Shown here: positions 1 through 8,413 of the stretch, piece by piece
How the letters are laid out: each line of letters starts with the position of its first letter
Numbering within the stretch: position 1 is the first letter of the stretch
Origin: Massilia sp. CF038
Lineage (GTDB): Bacteria; Pseudomonadota; Gammaproteobacteria; Burkholderiales; Burkholderiaceae_D
Assembly: GCF_900129765.1 (NCBI RefSeq)
Contig: NZ_FQWU01000006.1
Span: forward strand, 124,001-188,000
DNA length: 64,000 bases
Reading direction: 5' to 3'
Made by a program: the position numbers and the translations under genes
Notes under the pieces: generated by a model
What the model saw: the letters and a program-made list of their open reading frames with translations, nothing else
The model's database searches: none
What the model was told of the DNA's origin: nothing

Positions 1-775
1 GTTGCTCGGCATTGATGCGCGTGGCCAGGTTATACGACCAGTTGTTGCGCAAGCCTTCGCTGGCGCTGGCGATCCGCACAAGGGTCTGCAACTCGGGCTT
101 TTCACCGGCAGCATCGAAGACGCGGGTGGCAACGCTGTCGCCCACGGCCAGGTCGACCGAAGGATAAATCACGCCGCGCTGGCTCCATGCCGGCACCGGC
201 GTACCGTCCTTGAATAGCACATCGATCACGTTGTAAAAACTGTTGGTGGTGTCCGCCACTTCCCAGACGGCCAGGATCACATGGTAGCCGCTGCGCTGCG
301 GCACGGTGCAGGCATGGGTGACCTGCAAGGGCGGCTGGCGGTTGCCGCCATCGATCACGCAAAACGGCGTCAGATCGAAGGCGGCGCGGCTGAGCTTCTG
401 GTTCTCGTTCCAGCCCGTTTTGGTGATGTAATAGCGCCAGTTACGCGTGGCATGATTGGCGGTGAATTGCCAGCTGAAGTTGTTTGGCCCGGCCTGCAGC
501 GCGCGCTTGGTCCAGCGGCTGCTGGTTTGCTCGTTCAATTCATTGAACTGCACCAGGCCGGCGCTGGCGATGCTGCCGTCGGCTGGTCCGCCATTGGGAA
601 ACCCGGTTGGCGCCTCCAGGCTTTGCGGCTCCCACTGGATGGCGCCGCAATTGCTGTTACCCCCTTGCTTGCACAAGAAACCACGCGCTTCCGGCATCGT
701 CAAATAACCGTGCGCCCATGCGGCCTGACTGGCCCCGACGGCGCACAGAACGGCGCCGAGCATTAATTTTTTCAT
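1..775 (-). CDS. AA10 lytic polysaccharide monooxygenase (GbpA-like), 3' end beyond window
   Basis: Copper monooxygenase that would oxidatively cleave chitin or cellulose outside the cell. About 258 codons can be read from the ATG at 775 to the window edge with no stop, so the C-terminus is missing. Residues 1-21 are a signal peptide (MKKLMLGAVLC...AWA) and the mature chain starts with His (HGYLTMPEAR), the first ligand of the histidine brace. A second His lies in the segment TANHATRNWRYYITK. After the AA10 domain, the stretch VDLAVGDSVATRVFDAAG resembles GbpA domain 2, so a multi-domain protein is likely. Family assignment is firm; substrate is inferred. Confidence 0.88.
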   Translation of the reverse strand, partial: MKKLMLGAVLCAVGASQAAWAHGYLTMPEARGFLCKQGGNSNCGAIQWEPQSLEAPTGFPNGGPADGSIASAGLVQFNELNEQTSSRWTKRALQAGPNNFSWQFTANHATRNWRYYITKTGWNENQKLSRAAFDLTPFCVIDGGNRQPPLQVTHACTVPQRSGYHVILAVWEVADTTNSFYNVIDVLFKDGTPVPAWSQRGVIYPSVDLAVGDSVATRVFDAAGEKPELQTLVRIASASEGLRNNWSYNLATRINAEQ

Positions 776-1018
776 CTTGTCTCCTCTCGCAAAGCGAACA
801 TTGCCGCCCAAAAAAAAGGCGGACTTTTCAGCATGCGAGGGTGACCAGGCGGGGTCAACTGGTTTTGCGTCTTGCCTATCAACGCGCTACCAGTGCAAGG
901 CGGCACTAGCCCTTGCACCTTCAATCGCCTGTACTGGCGGGCGCTGCGTGGCGGCGTGCGTCACGGTCGTGCCCGCCCTGGCAATACCAGTGAGGCAGGT
1001 GGCGCAGGTGGTCTGGTC

Positions 1019-2068
1019 CTATGGAAGCGGATCCAATCGCAATGCATGGCAAACGCCCGCTTTGCAGCCGGTGGCGGCGATCTGGCTTTTGTTGTTAATG
1101 GCATTTGCTTCGCGCAGTGACCAGCCCAGTGCCGGGTTGATCAGTGTGTTCAGGTCGTGCATCGTGCCAAAGCGGTACAGGAAGGCCTTTTGCCAGCTGC
1201 TGCCGCCGCCGAGTTCGGCCAGCGCGTAGCCGACGATCTCGCCTTTATCATTGATGGCTCTTGCTGAACTAAGCCCACCACCAGGCAAGGTGCCAAGGTT
1301 TTTCATCACGCCCAGAAAGTATGAAAATGCCCGGTTGTTCATCAGCTCGGGTGTGGATGCTTCGCCCACCACTTTGCCATGGGCATTGATGGCGTAGGCG
1401 GTGCTGAACTGGCCCCCCAGGGTGCCCAGGTCTTTCATTTCCTCGCAGGCATACAAAAAGGCGTGGAAGGGACTTTCCGGCGGCGTGAACTCGCCCACCA
1501 CCGAGCCGCCCACCACCTTGCGCTTGTCATTGATGCCGGCCGCATGGCTGCCGCCTTCCGGATCGGCCGCCTCGATGCGGCCCAGGTCCTGCATCAGCAC
1601 ACCCGGACGCAACAGAAAGGCGCTGGAATACGAATTTGGTCCGGGCGGCATGTCGGCCGAGCCAACAATATCGTCGTGGTTATTGATGGCGCTGGCGCCG
1701 CTGTTGTCGCCGCCAAAGGTGCCCAGGTCGGTCATGCTGCCAGCGACCCACAGAAAGGCGCGGGTATGTCCCAGTCCATCGTCCGCATTGCCGACGATTT
1801 TTCCAGCGTTGTTGATGCCTGCGGCTCTGGCATTGGGCCCACCCAGCGTCCCCAGGTCGGTAATCACGCCGTTCTGGTGTTTGAACGCATGGGTGTTGGC
1901 GCCGGACGGTTGATTGCCAATTACCGTTCCGGCGGCGTTGATGCCGGTCGCGCGGCTGCCGGCAATGCCGACGATGGAAACGGCATACTTGGGCGCCGCG
2001 CTGGCGCTCGGCGGCAGGGTAGCAAACAGGGTCAGGCTGAGGATGGACAGAGTGTGGCGAAGCGACAT
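1019..2068 (-). CDS. secreted HAF-repeat protein
   Basis: A 349-residue protein with an N-terminal signal peptide (about residues 1-24, ending SASA) followed by about six imperfect repeats of the HAF type. Each has the form 'HAF(L)...G.M.DLGTLGG..S.A.AIN..G.VVG'. Such repeats are expected to form a beta-propeller or solenoid in exported proteins; no catalytic residues are recognisable. The chain ends with a cysteine-containing segment (GCKAGVCHALRLDPLP). It is transcribed toward the LPMO gene with a 243-base gap, in which I see nothing coding. Function unknown; family recognition is good. Confidence 0.8.
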   Translation of the reverse strand: MSLRHTLSILSLTLFATLPPSASAAPKYAVSIVGIAGSRATGINAAGTVIGNQPSGANTHAFKHQNGVITDLGTLGGPNARAAGINNAGKIVGNADDGLGHTRAFLWVAGSMTDLGTFGGDNSGASAINNHDDIVGSADMPPGPNSYSSAFLLRPGVLMQDLGRIEAADPEGGSHAAGINDKRKVVGGSVVGEFTPPESPFHAFLYACEEMKDLGTLGGQFSTAYAINAHGKVVGEASTPELMNNRAFSYFLGVMKNLGTLPGGGLSSARAINDKGEIVGYALAELGGGSSWQKAFLYRFGTMHDLNTLINPALGWSLREANAINNKSQIAATGCKAGVCHALRLDPLP

Positions 2069-2268
2069 GGCGCTCTCCTTGGAAGCAAGACAGCAATCAA
2101 GCTTCCCAGAATAGGCGCGCTGGCCGAGCTCGGCGTGCGCCAGCGCAGGCAGGGCGTTTGAAACGCCTCAGTACCCGCTTGTCGGCGCCGGACCGGCCAA
2201 AAACGAGGGTACCCAGGCCGCATAGTAATATAGGTGACTGATCAAGTGACGTCCGACAAGGACGGAAC

Positions 2269-3018
2269 GTGTTCCGCACATGGTGGTTCGGGATCTGCCT
2301 GGCACTGGCCTCGGTTGGCGTGCGGGCAGAGGACATCACGCTGACCAATGGCGAATGGCTGCCGTTTCAGTCCGAGAAGCTGGCGGGCTACGGGGTGCTG
2401 TCGCGCGTGGTGACGGAAGCGTTTGCGCTGGAGGGCGTCACGGTGCATTACCTGTTCCGGCCCTGGCCGCGCGCCATGGCCGAGGCGCAAGATGGCCCCG
2501 CGCAGGGATCCATCGTGTGGAGCAAGGGCAAGCCGGGCTCCGCACGCAACCGCAATTTTATCTACAGTGACGTGGTGTTCGAAGGCAAGGCCGTGTTCTT
2601 TCAGCGCACCGGCTTTCCCTTTGCATGGAAGACCTATGCCGATCTGGCCAAGTTCCGCATTGGTGGCGTCGCGGGCTACGAATATGATTTCGAAGGCACG
2701 CCTGGCGTACGCATCGACCGCGCCCCCAGCGAGCAGTTAAGCATGCGCAAGTTGCTGGCAGGGCGGTTCGACGTTTACCCGACCATACGCGAAGTGGGCT
2801 GGTACACCTTGCATACCCAGTTCAGCGCCGCTGAGGCGGCAGCCATCAGCGAGTACCGTGGCCGCCCCTATAACCAGCCCCGCTACCATCTGATATTGCC
2901 GCGCCGGCTGGCGGCCAGCCCGCGCCGCCTGGCGCAGTTCAACCAGGGTTTGCGGCGCTTGCGCGAGAGCGGCCGCTACGACCAGCTTATGGCCGAACTG
3001 GCGGCAGGCCGCTACTGA
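2269..3018 (+). CDS. periplasmic substrate-binding protein, SBP_bac_3-like (ABC or sensory type)
   Basis: A 249-residue exported protein starting with GTG at 2269 behind a purine-rich AAGGACGGA. Residues 1-20 form a signal peptide (ends VRA), and the rest has the layout of solute-binding family 3 proteins: an early NGEWLPFQSEKLAGYGVLSRVVTEAF segment, then VHYLFRPWPRAMAEA. No permease or ATPase gene is adjacent, so it may be an orphan binding protein; the next gene is a diguanylate cyclase, and a sensory link is possible but not shown. A 15-base inverted repeat (GGCGTTT-G-AAACGCC, 2153-2167) lies upstream and could be an operator. Ligand cannot be told. Confidence 0.75.
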   Translation: MFRTWWFGICLALASVGVRAEDITLTNGEWLPFQSEKLAGYGVLSRVVTEAFALEGVTVHYLFRPWPRAMAEAQDGPAQGSIVWSKGKPGSARNRNFIYSDVVFEGKAVFFQRTGFPFAWKTYADLAKFRIGGVAGYEYDFEGTPGVRIDRAPSEQLSMRKLLAGRFDVYPTIREVGWYTLHTQFSAAEAAAISEYRGRPYNQPRYHLILPRRLAASPRRLAQFNQGLRRLRESGRYDQLMAELAAGRY

Positions 3019-3079
3019 AAAAGTTGCAGGACCGAAGCTAAAAACTCAGGTATTGTGTGTTCATGGAGGACTGCGCATC

Positions 3080-4243
3080 TTGACGATCGACGAGCCGACC
3101 TTAATGACTGCCCTTGGCCTGGCCGCCCTGACTGCCAGCGCCATGTTCATCGCGCTGGCAATTTTTGCGCGTCAGATTCCGGGCGTTCGTTACTGGGCCG
3201 CCGGTGCGCTGGCGGTGGGCTTTGCCACCGTCCTTGATGGGCCGCGCCTGATTGCGGACTGGCGTCTGGCCTCCTTGATGTTCAACATTCCCTTCACCAC
3301 CGGGCAAGCCTTCATCCTGGCCGGCACCATGCAGTTCTGCAACCGGCCCCATGCCCATCGCGTGCTGCGCGTGTTTGCCGTGCTGGCAGTGGTGCTTACG
3401 GTCATGTTCACTTACATCACGCCGGACGACAAGTGGCGCATCTGGTCGCTTTGCTGCTGCCAGGGCGCGGCGAACCTGGCGACGGCCTACCTGCTGTTCC
3501 GCTATCCGGATCCCTTTTCACGCCCGGTGTTCATTGCCAGCAGCATCGTGGCCCTGCTGCAGGCCCTGGCTGCCCTGGCGCAGGGCGTGCTGGTGAGCCT
3601 GAGCGCGGTGTCGATCACGTACGCTTCGCCCCAGCTGCCGGTGGCCAACATGATCAGCTGGGGCGGTGCCATGCTTAATATTATTGCCGGCAACTGGCTG
3701 ATGTTCCTCCTGATCATGCTGCGCCTGGTCGCTGACTTGCGCGTGGTGGCCGAGCGCGATGTGCTGACCGGCCTGCTGAACCGGCGCGGCCTGCGTCCCC
3801 ACATCGACGCCATTTTGCGCCGTGGCGAAGCGCATGGCGGCGCGATTGGCATCATGATTCTGGATATTGACCATTTCAAGCAGATCAACGATACCCATGG
3901 CCACGAAGTGGGCGACAAGGTGCTGACGGTGATGGGCGAGGTCCTGCTGAAAATGGGCTTTCCCAGCGCCACGCCATGCCGCTGGGGCGGCGAGGAATTC
4001 TGCATCGTGGTCGAGGGGCAAAGCCGCGACTACATGGTGCAAATGGCGGAACATATCCGCAAAAGTTTTCAGCAGGGCACTGCCGAGCTGGGTGTTCTGG
4101 GATCGGGGCGCACCGTCAGCGTGGGCATCGGACGCAGCTTCATTGATGCGCAATTCGATGTGTCGAGCCTGATCTCGGTTGCCGATGCCCAGCTGTATCT
4201 GGCCAAACTGGCCGGTCGCGATCGGGTTGCCGTCGCCGAATAG
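3080..4243 (+). CDS. membrane diguanylate cyclase (GGDEF domain)
   Basis: Makes cyclic di-GMP from two GTP at the inner membrane. The first about 200 residues are six or seven hydrophobic segments; the last about 170 form a GGDEF domain with DVLTGLLNRRGL, ILDIDHFKQINDTHGH and the active-site motif as GGEEF near residue 300. There is no RxxD inhibitory site five residues before GGEEF (the sequence there is SATPCRW), so product inhibition at the usual I-site is unlikely. The TTG at 3080 is preferred because GGAGGA lies nine bases before it; an alternative TTG at 3053 would add nine residues. It follows the binding-protein gene by 61 bases and may be co-transcribed. Confidence 0.85.
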   Translation: MTIDEPTLMTALGLAALTASAMFIALAIFARQIPGVRYWAAGALAVGFATVLDGPRLIADWRLASLMFNIPFTTGQAFILAGTMQFCNRPHAHRVLRVFAVLAVVLTVMFTYITPDDKWRIWSLCCCQGAANLATAYLLFRYPDPFSRPVFIASSIVALLQALAALAQGVLVSLSAVSITYASPQLPVANMISWGGAMLNIIAGNWLMFLLIMLRLVADLRVVAERDVLTGLLNRRGLRPHIDAILRRGEAHGGAIGIMILDIDHFKQINDTHGHEVGDKVLTVMGEVLLKMGFPSATPCRWGGEEFCIVVEGQSRDYMVQMAEHIRKSFQQGTAELGVLGSGRTVSVGIGRSFIDAQFDVSSLISVADAQLYLAKLAGRDRVAVAE

Positions 4244-4308
4244 CGGAAACTCCGCGCTGGCGTGGCTGTCATATGGCTTCCTGCCTTTTCATCGTGGACG
4301 AGGGTGCC

Positions 4309-4545
4309 ATGGAACATTCCAATCCGATTCAAATTCAAAAATACCTCAAGGGTGTCGATTACCCGGCCAACAAAGCGCAGCTGATTGAAAACGCGCGCAG
4401 GCTCGGCGCGGACGACAATGTATGCGCCTCGCTCGAACAGTTGCCAGACGACGAATTTGACACACCAGCGCAGGTCAGCAAGGCCTTCAGCGGTCCGTCC
4501 AGCGACGCGGTCGACAGCGACGAGCAAGGCGCCAGGCCGCACTAG
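4309..4545 (+). CDS. DUF2795 domain protein
   Basis: A small cytoplasmic protein of 78 residues. The core IQKYLKGVDYPANKAQLIENA followed by LEQLPDDEFDTPAQV matches the DUF2795 family, small helical proteins of unknown role seen widely in proteobacteria and actinobacteria. The ATG at 4309 is chosen because the family begins close to this point; an upstream ATG at 4273 would add twelve atypical residues. The tail (SSDAVDSDEQGARPH) is acidic and probably disordered. It sits alone between the cyclase and the glycan cluster. Confidence 0.75.
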   Translation: MEHSNPIQIQKYLKGVDYPANKAQLIENARRLGADDNVCASLEQLPDDEFDTPAQVSKAFSGPSSDAVDSDEQGARPH

Positions 4546-4607
4546 CAGCACATTTGACCCAGCGCAGTCAAACACCGGTGTGCGCCGGAACTGCAGGACG
4601 GCGGGCT

Positions 4608-4654
4608 AACTCCAACATGGGCACGGTTTAAATCGATGGCCCCTATTTGGAGTT
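4608..4654 (+). promoter_or_regulatory. leader hairpin covering the ribosome-binding site of the DUF4254 gene
   Basis: Perfect 8-base arms AACTCCAA (4608-4615) and TTGGAGTT (4647-4654) enclose a loop with a further GGGC/GCCC pairing. The right arm contains the only Shine-Dalgarno-like GGAG, and the ATG follows at 4658. In RNA this hairpin would hide the ribosome-binding site of the first gene of the + strand glycan set. The pairing is seen directly; regulation is inference. Confidence 0.45.
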
Positions 4655-4657
4655 CCC

Positions 4658-5275
4658 ATGTCAGACGAGCTCAACGCAGCAGCCCTTGTGCACTTTCATG
4701 ACAGCGCGCTGGCCAGCGCAGGCTGGCCGCAGGCCGGGCCGCGTGCGCCAAGTCACGGACCGTGGCCCTGGATTCACGCCAATCACCGCTGCAACACCTT
4801 GCTCTGGCACGAGGAAGACAAAGCGCGCCGCACCGATGTCGGCGCGCACGAAATCGCGGCCAGCAAGCGCCTGATCGACCGCTACAACCAGGACCGCAAC
4901 AATGCGGTCGAAGCCATCGACGAAGCCATCCTCGATCAGCTGGCCGCCGTCGCCCACGGCGATGGCGCACGCATGAGCAGCGAGACCGCCGGGGCCATGG
5001 TGGACCGGCTTTCCATTCTGGCACTCAAAATCTTTCACATGCGCCTGCAGAGCGCCCGTGCCGAGGCCGGCCCCGCGCACATCGAGGCCTGCACCCGCAA
5101 ACTGCGGCGTCTGCTGGTGCAGCGCCAGGACCTGGCCGCCTGCTTCGAGCAACTGCTGCGCGAGGCGCGCCAGGGGCAGGCTTACTTCAAGGTCTATCTC
5201 CAGTTCAAAATGTACAACGATCCCACCCTGAATCCCTATCTGTACGGTGCGCCGGCGCCGGCTCCGGCCCCATGA
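4658..5275 (+). CDS. DUF4254 domain protein, glycan cluster
   Basis: A 205-residue cytoplasmic protein matching DUF4254, a helical family repeatedly found beside glycosyltransferases. Visible family features are WPWIHANHRCNTLLWHEEDKAR near residues 38-59 and IDRYNQDRNNAVEAIDEAI near 74-92. A proline/alanine-rich tail (GAPAPAPAP) ends the chain. Its stop overlaps the start of the following GT2 gene by four bases (ATGA), which implies translational coupling. The role is unknown; the context says it serves glycan assembly. The ribosome-binding site lies in the hairpin at 4608-4654. Confidence 0.8.
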   Translation: MSDELNAAALVHFHDSALASAGWPQAGPRAPSHGPWPWIHANHRCNTLLWHEEDKARRTDVGAHEIAASKRLIDRYNQDRNNAVEAIDEAILDQLAAVAHGDGARMSSETAGAMVDRLSILALKIFHMRLQSARAEAGPAHIEACTRKLRRLLVQRQDLAACFEQLLREARQGQAYFKVYLQFKMYNDPTLNPYLYGAPAPAPAP

Positions 5276-6084
5276 GCCCGCAGCACGCTCTCGACATCCT
5301 GATACCAACGCGCAATCGCGATGCGGCGCTCGCCGTCACGCTCACGGCATTGTCGGCCCAGGATTTCCGCGACTTTCGCATCATCGTGTCCGACCAGTCC
5401 GATATGCCTGGCACGTTTGCCAATCCCGAAATTCGCGCGGTGCTGCGTTATCTTGCCGCGCGCGGCCTGCGGGTGCTGACACTGAGCCATTTGCCGCGCC
5501 TGGGCATGGCAGAGCAGCGCGCTTTCCTGCTCTCGCACGCACGTGCCCCCGCCTGTTTGTTTCTTGACGACGATGTCATCCTCGAAACCGATCTGGTCGG
5601 CAGGCTGCACCGTGCCTTGCAGCTGCAGCGTTGCGGCTTTGTCGGCAGTGCCCTGCACGGCTTAAGCTATGTTGGCGACCACCGGCCCGAGCAGCAATAC
5701 ATCGAGTTCTGGGACGCCGAAGTGGCACCCGAGCGGCTCGATCCGTCCAGCCCGGGCTGGTCGCGCCACCATTTGCACAGCGCGGCCAATCTGTATCACG
5801 TGCAGTCACGGCTGGCGCTGGAAGGCGCTGCAACGCGGCCGTACAAGGTGGCCTGGGTGGGAGGCTGCGTGATGTTCGATACGCAAAAGTTGCGCGCTGC
5901 AGGCGGCTTCGATTTCTGGCGCGACCTACCTGCCGCGCACTGCGGCGAAGACGTGCTGGCCCAATTGCGCGTCATGGAGCAATTTGGCGGCTGCGGCATT
6001 GTCCCTTCCGGCGCTTATCACATGGAATTGCCCACCACCATCAGCGAACGCCAGGTCGACGCGCCCAAAGTCTTGCACCGATGA
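5272..6084 (+). CDS. family 2 glycosyltransferase
   Basis: A 270-residue GT-A fold transferase that should move a sugar from a nucleotide donor to a glycan or lipid acceptor. The N-terminus LDILIPTRNRDAAL is the usual nucleotide-binding beginning, and FLDDDVILETD (Asp99-101) is the metal-binding DxD region. A later AWVGGCVMFDTQKLRAAGGFD and HCGEDVL match the acceptor side and catalytic base region of GT2 enzymes. There are no membrane segments. The ATG at 5272 overlaps the DUF4254 stop, and its own stop overlaps the next gene by four bases, so the three genes form one unit. Confidence 0.85.
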   Translation: MSPQHALDILIPTRNRDAALAVTLTALSAQDFRDFRIIVSDQSDMPGTFANPEIRAVLRYLAARGLRVLTLSHLPRLGMAEQRAFLLSHARAPACLFLDDDVILETDLVGRLHRALQLQRCGFVGSALHGLSYVGDHRPEQQYIEFWDAEVAPERLDPSSPGWSRHHLHSAANLYHVQSRLALEGAATRPYKVAWVGGCVMFDTQKLRAAGGFDFWRDLPAAHCGEDVLAQLRVMEQFGGCGIVPSGAYHMELPTTISERQVDAPKVLHR

Positions 6085-7145
6085 CGGCGCGCGCGCTCGG
6101 CAAGGTCAGAAAAATCGCGGTCTTTCGGCCGAGCGCGCTGGGCGACTTTATCTTTTGCCTGCCCGCCCTGCATGCCTTGCGTGGCGCCTATCCTGGTGCG
6201 GAAATCGTGTATCTGGGGCAGCGCTGGCATGTGGCATTCCTCGAGCAGCGGCGCGGGCCGGTCGACCGTGTGGCCGTGGTGCCACCCCTGCCCGGCATCG
6301 GCGCGCCAGACGACAGCAGTACGGCGCCGCCAGCGGTGGCATTTTATGAAGCAATGCAGAGCGAACGCTTCGATCTTGCCTTGCAAATGTATGGCGGCGG
6401 ACGCCATGCCAACCCGGTGGTGCAGCGCTTCGAAGCGTGTATGAGCGTCGGCATGCGCACGCCGGATGCGGCGCCGCTGTCGCGCACGCTACCCTATCAG
6501 GGTGCGGTCAACCGCCGTTTGCAGTTGCTGGAAGTGGCGTCCCTGGCAGGAGCGCAGCACTGGCCCATGTCAGCGCGCCTGCACGTCACCGCGGTCGACC
6601 GTGAACTGGCGGCACAGGTGCTGCCCGATCTGGGCAAGCGCGCGCTGGTGCTGTTGCAACCGGGCAGCAACGATGCACGCCGCTGCTGGCCTGCCGCGCG
6701 CTACGCAGCCCTGGCCGACGCTTTGACAGAGCAAGGTGCTTGTGTTGCCATCAATGGCAGTGCGGCTGAGGCGCCCTTGGTGCGTGCCGTGCTGCAAAGC
6801 ATGCGCCATCGAGCGCTCGATTTAAGCGGCAAATTGTCACTGGCGGGGCTATGCGGTTTGTTGCAGCGCTGTAGCATGGTGGTCTCCAACGACACCGGGC
6901 CGCTGCATCTGGCGCTTGAGATCGGCGTTCCATCGGTAGGTATCTACTGGTTTACCAATCTCATCGAATCGGCGCCGCTCAGGCAGGAACACCACCGTGC
7001 TGCCGTTTCGCTGCGTGTGGCCTGCCCCGTCTGTGGGGCTGAAAATCTGGCGCATCGGTGCGAACACGACGTCAGTTTTGTCGCAGATGTGGCGCTGGAA
7101 GAAGTAACGGCGTTGGCAATGGCCTTGTACCGCGACACCGCGTAG
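6081..7145 (+). CDS. family 9 glycosyltransferase (heptosyltransferase-like)
   Basis: A 354-residue GT-B enzyme resembling ADP-heptose:LPS heptosyltransferases. The N-terminal KIAVFRPSALGDFIFCLPAL is the acceptor-side motif, and MVVSNDTGPLHLALEIGVPSVGIY is the donor-binding motif. A cysteine-containing tail (CPVCGAENLAHRCEHDVSF) is typical of one GT9 subgroup. It is clearly paralogous to the GT9 gene at 7376-8413: both contain RFDLALQM.G.G.H.NPV. It starts at the ATG at 6081, overlapping the GT2 stop. The real sugar donor could differ from ADP-heptose, since no heptose pathway genes are near. Confidence 0.85.
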   Translation: MTARALGKVRKIAVFRPSALGDFIFCLPALHALRGAYPGAEIVYLGQRWHVAFLEQRRGPVDRVAVVPPLPGIGAPDDSSTAPPAVAFYEAMQSERFDLALQMYGGGRHANPVVQRFEACMSVGMRTPDAAPLSRTLPYQGAVNRRLQLLEVASLAGAQHWPMSARLHVTAVDRELAAQVLPDLGKRALVLLQPGSNDARRCWPAARYAALADALTEQGACVAINGSAAEAPLVRAVLQSMRHRALDLSGKLSLAGLCGLLQRCSMVVSNDTGPLHLALEIGVPSVGIYWFTNLIESAPLRQEHHRAAVSLRVACPVCGAENLAHRCEHDVSFVADVALEEVTALAMALYRDTA

Positions 7146-7221
7146 TTTGGGCGCGCCAATGCCGACGCGCCATGCAAGGTGCTGCAGATTGGGGGCGGCA
7201 ATTGCATGCGTATCTGGCGGT

Positions 7222-7346
7222 GCTCCGCTGACCAACATCGCCCTCGCGCAGGCGGGGGCCTATTCCACTTCACCAAATTCGGAAACAGGGAATAGGGGCC
7301 TCGCATGCGAGGCGCCCTGCGCGAGGGCGATGTTGGTCAGCGGAGC
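7222..7346. terminator. long perfect palindrome between convergent GT9 genes (probable bidirectional terminator)
   Basis: Arms 7222-7252 and 7316-7346 are perfect inverted copies of 31 bases with a 63-base centre. The element contains repeat copy 1 (7236-7332) and extends it outward by 14 perfectly paired bases. It lies between the stop of the + strand GT9 gene (7145) and the stop of the - strand GT9 gene (7376), where a bidirectional terminator or insulator would be useful. There is no U-tract, so the terminator role is inference. Confidence 0.45.
7236..7332. repeat. intergenic palindrome family, copy 1
   Basis: Starts CATCGCCCTCGCGCAGG and ends with its complement CCTGCGCGAGGGCGATG; the centre contains the family core AATTCGG. 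The right arm carries an extra palindrome CCTCGCATGCGAGG, shared only with copy 2. It sits between convergent genes. Confidence 0.85.
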
Positions 7347-7375
7347 GGGGTCGGATAAGAGAGTCACTCAGTGCT

Positions 7376-8413
7376 TCATCGTTGGCCGCGATCGTGAGCG
7401 CTACTTCCATGGTCGAGCAATTCGCGCGCATGCGCGATCACGTCGGCCACCCGCTCGCCGCCGGGATCCCACAGGCAGCGATGCCTTTTGCGGTCCAGCG
7501 GGGCCCAGCGCGTCATGTCGGCCTTGCTGAAAATGACGACACTGTTCAGGCGCAGCCCGGCCGCAATATGCGAGACACCAGTGTCGTTCGATACCAGCAA
7601 GCGCGCATCCCGCATCAGCGCGGCCATGGCACCGATGGAAATGGGCGCGGCTGCGTCAATGGCCGGGGTGCGCATGCGGCTTGCAACGGCAGCGGTGAAC
7701 GGTGCCTCGCTTGCGGAACCAGTCAGAACGACCTTGAGACCGAACTCCGTCGCGAGGCGGTCGGCGACCTGGGCAAAGCGCATGGGTGGCCAGCATTTTT
7801 CGGGGTCGCGCGCACCTGCGTGGATGCAGATGTAGCTGTCTTTCTGGAGGCCGGACGACAAGCCGCTGGCGCCCAGTTCGCGCTGGTCTGCATCGGTCAG
7901 CGGAAATTCAAGCGCCGTGCCACAATCGCTGGCGCCGAGGCGTTTGCTCAGTTCCAGCAAGCGCAGCGGTTCGGCGCCCTGCTCGGGAAAGGGAATGAAG
8001 AGTTCGCCCACGGCGCCGCGCCGCTCGCCGTAGCCGGCCAGCTTACGCGCGCCGAATGCGCGCGTGACCGGATTGCTGTGCTCACCACTACCGTGCATTT
8101 GCAGCGCCAGGTCGAAACGCCGGGCGCGCATGGCCGCGTAAAAATCTGCCAGCTCTTCCGTGCGCATGGTTTGTTCAGGAAATGCCGCGTGTCCGGGAAA
8201 GGAAATGAACTCATCCACGTACTGGCTGAACCTGGCGACAAATTGCGCCGCCCATGGCAAGCCCACCAGAGCGATGCGCGTGCCTGGCATGGCGTGGCGC
8301 AAAGCGCGCAGAGCGGGAACGGCGCACAGCATGTCCCCCAGTTGCAGCGCACGAAAAATGACAATGCTGGCACTGGTGTGGGTGGGCAGCCAGTATGAAG
8401 CGGTCAGTTGCAT
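7376..8413 (-). CDS. family 9 glycosyltransferase (heptosyltransferase-like)
   Basis: A 345-residue GT-B enzyme, last gene of the leftward set. IVIFRALQLGDMLCAVPALRAL (about residues 17-38) is the N-terminal GT9 motif and LLVSNDTGVSHIAAGLRLNSVVIF the donor-site motif. IHAGARDPEKCWPP marks the start of the C-terminal domain. Unlike its + strand paralogue it lacks the C-terminal cysteine motif and ends shortly after a VADVIAHARELLDHG helix. Its start overlaps the end of the dimethylformamidase-like gene by ten bases, so the two are translationally linked. Acceptor and donor unknown. Confidence 0.85.
   Translation of the reverse strand: MQLTASYWLPTHTSASIVIFRALQLGDMLCAVPALRALRHAMPGTRIALVGLPWAAQFVARFSQYVDEFISFPGHAAFPEQTMRTEELADFYAAMRARRFDLALQMHGSGEHSNPVTRAFGARKLAGYGERRGAVGELFIPFPEQGAEPLRLLELSKRLGASDCGTALEFPLTDADQRELGASGLSSGLQKDSYICIHAGARDPEKCWPPMRFAQVADRLATEFGLKVVLTGSASEAPFTAAVASRMRTPAIDAAAPISIGAMAALMRDARLLVSNDTGVSHIAAGLRLNSVVIFSKADMTRWAPLDRKRHRCLWDPGGERVADVIAHARELLDHGSSAHDRGQR

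Noticed and set aside
1379-2161. 260-codon + strand frame
   Set aside because: Antisense to the HAF-repeat gene; its regularity is the shadow of the HAF repeats.
4762-6084. 440-codon + frame including the GT2 gene
   Set aside because: The part before 5272 is a shadow of the DUF4254 gene; GT2 has its own ATG with an ATGA overlap.
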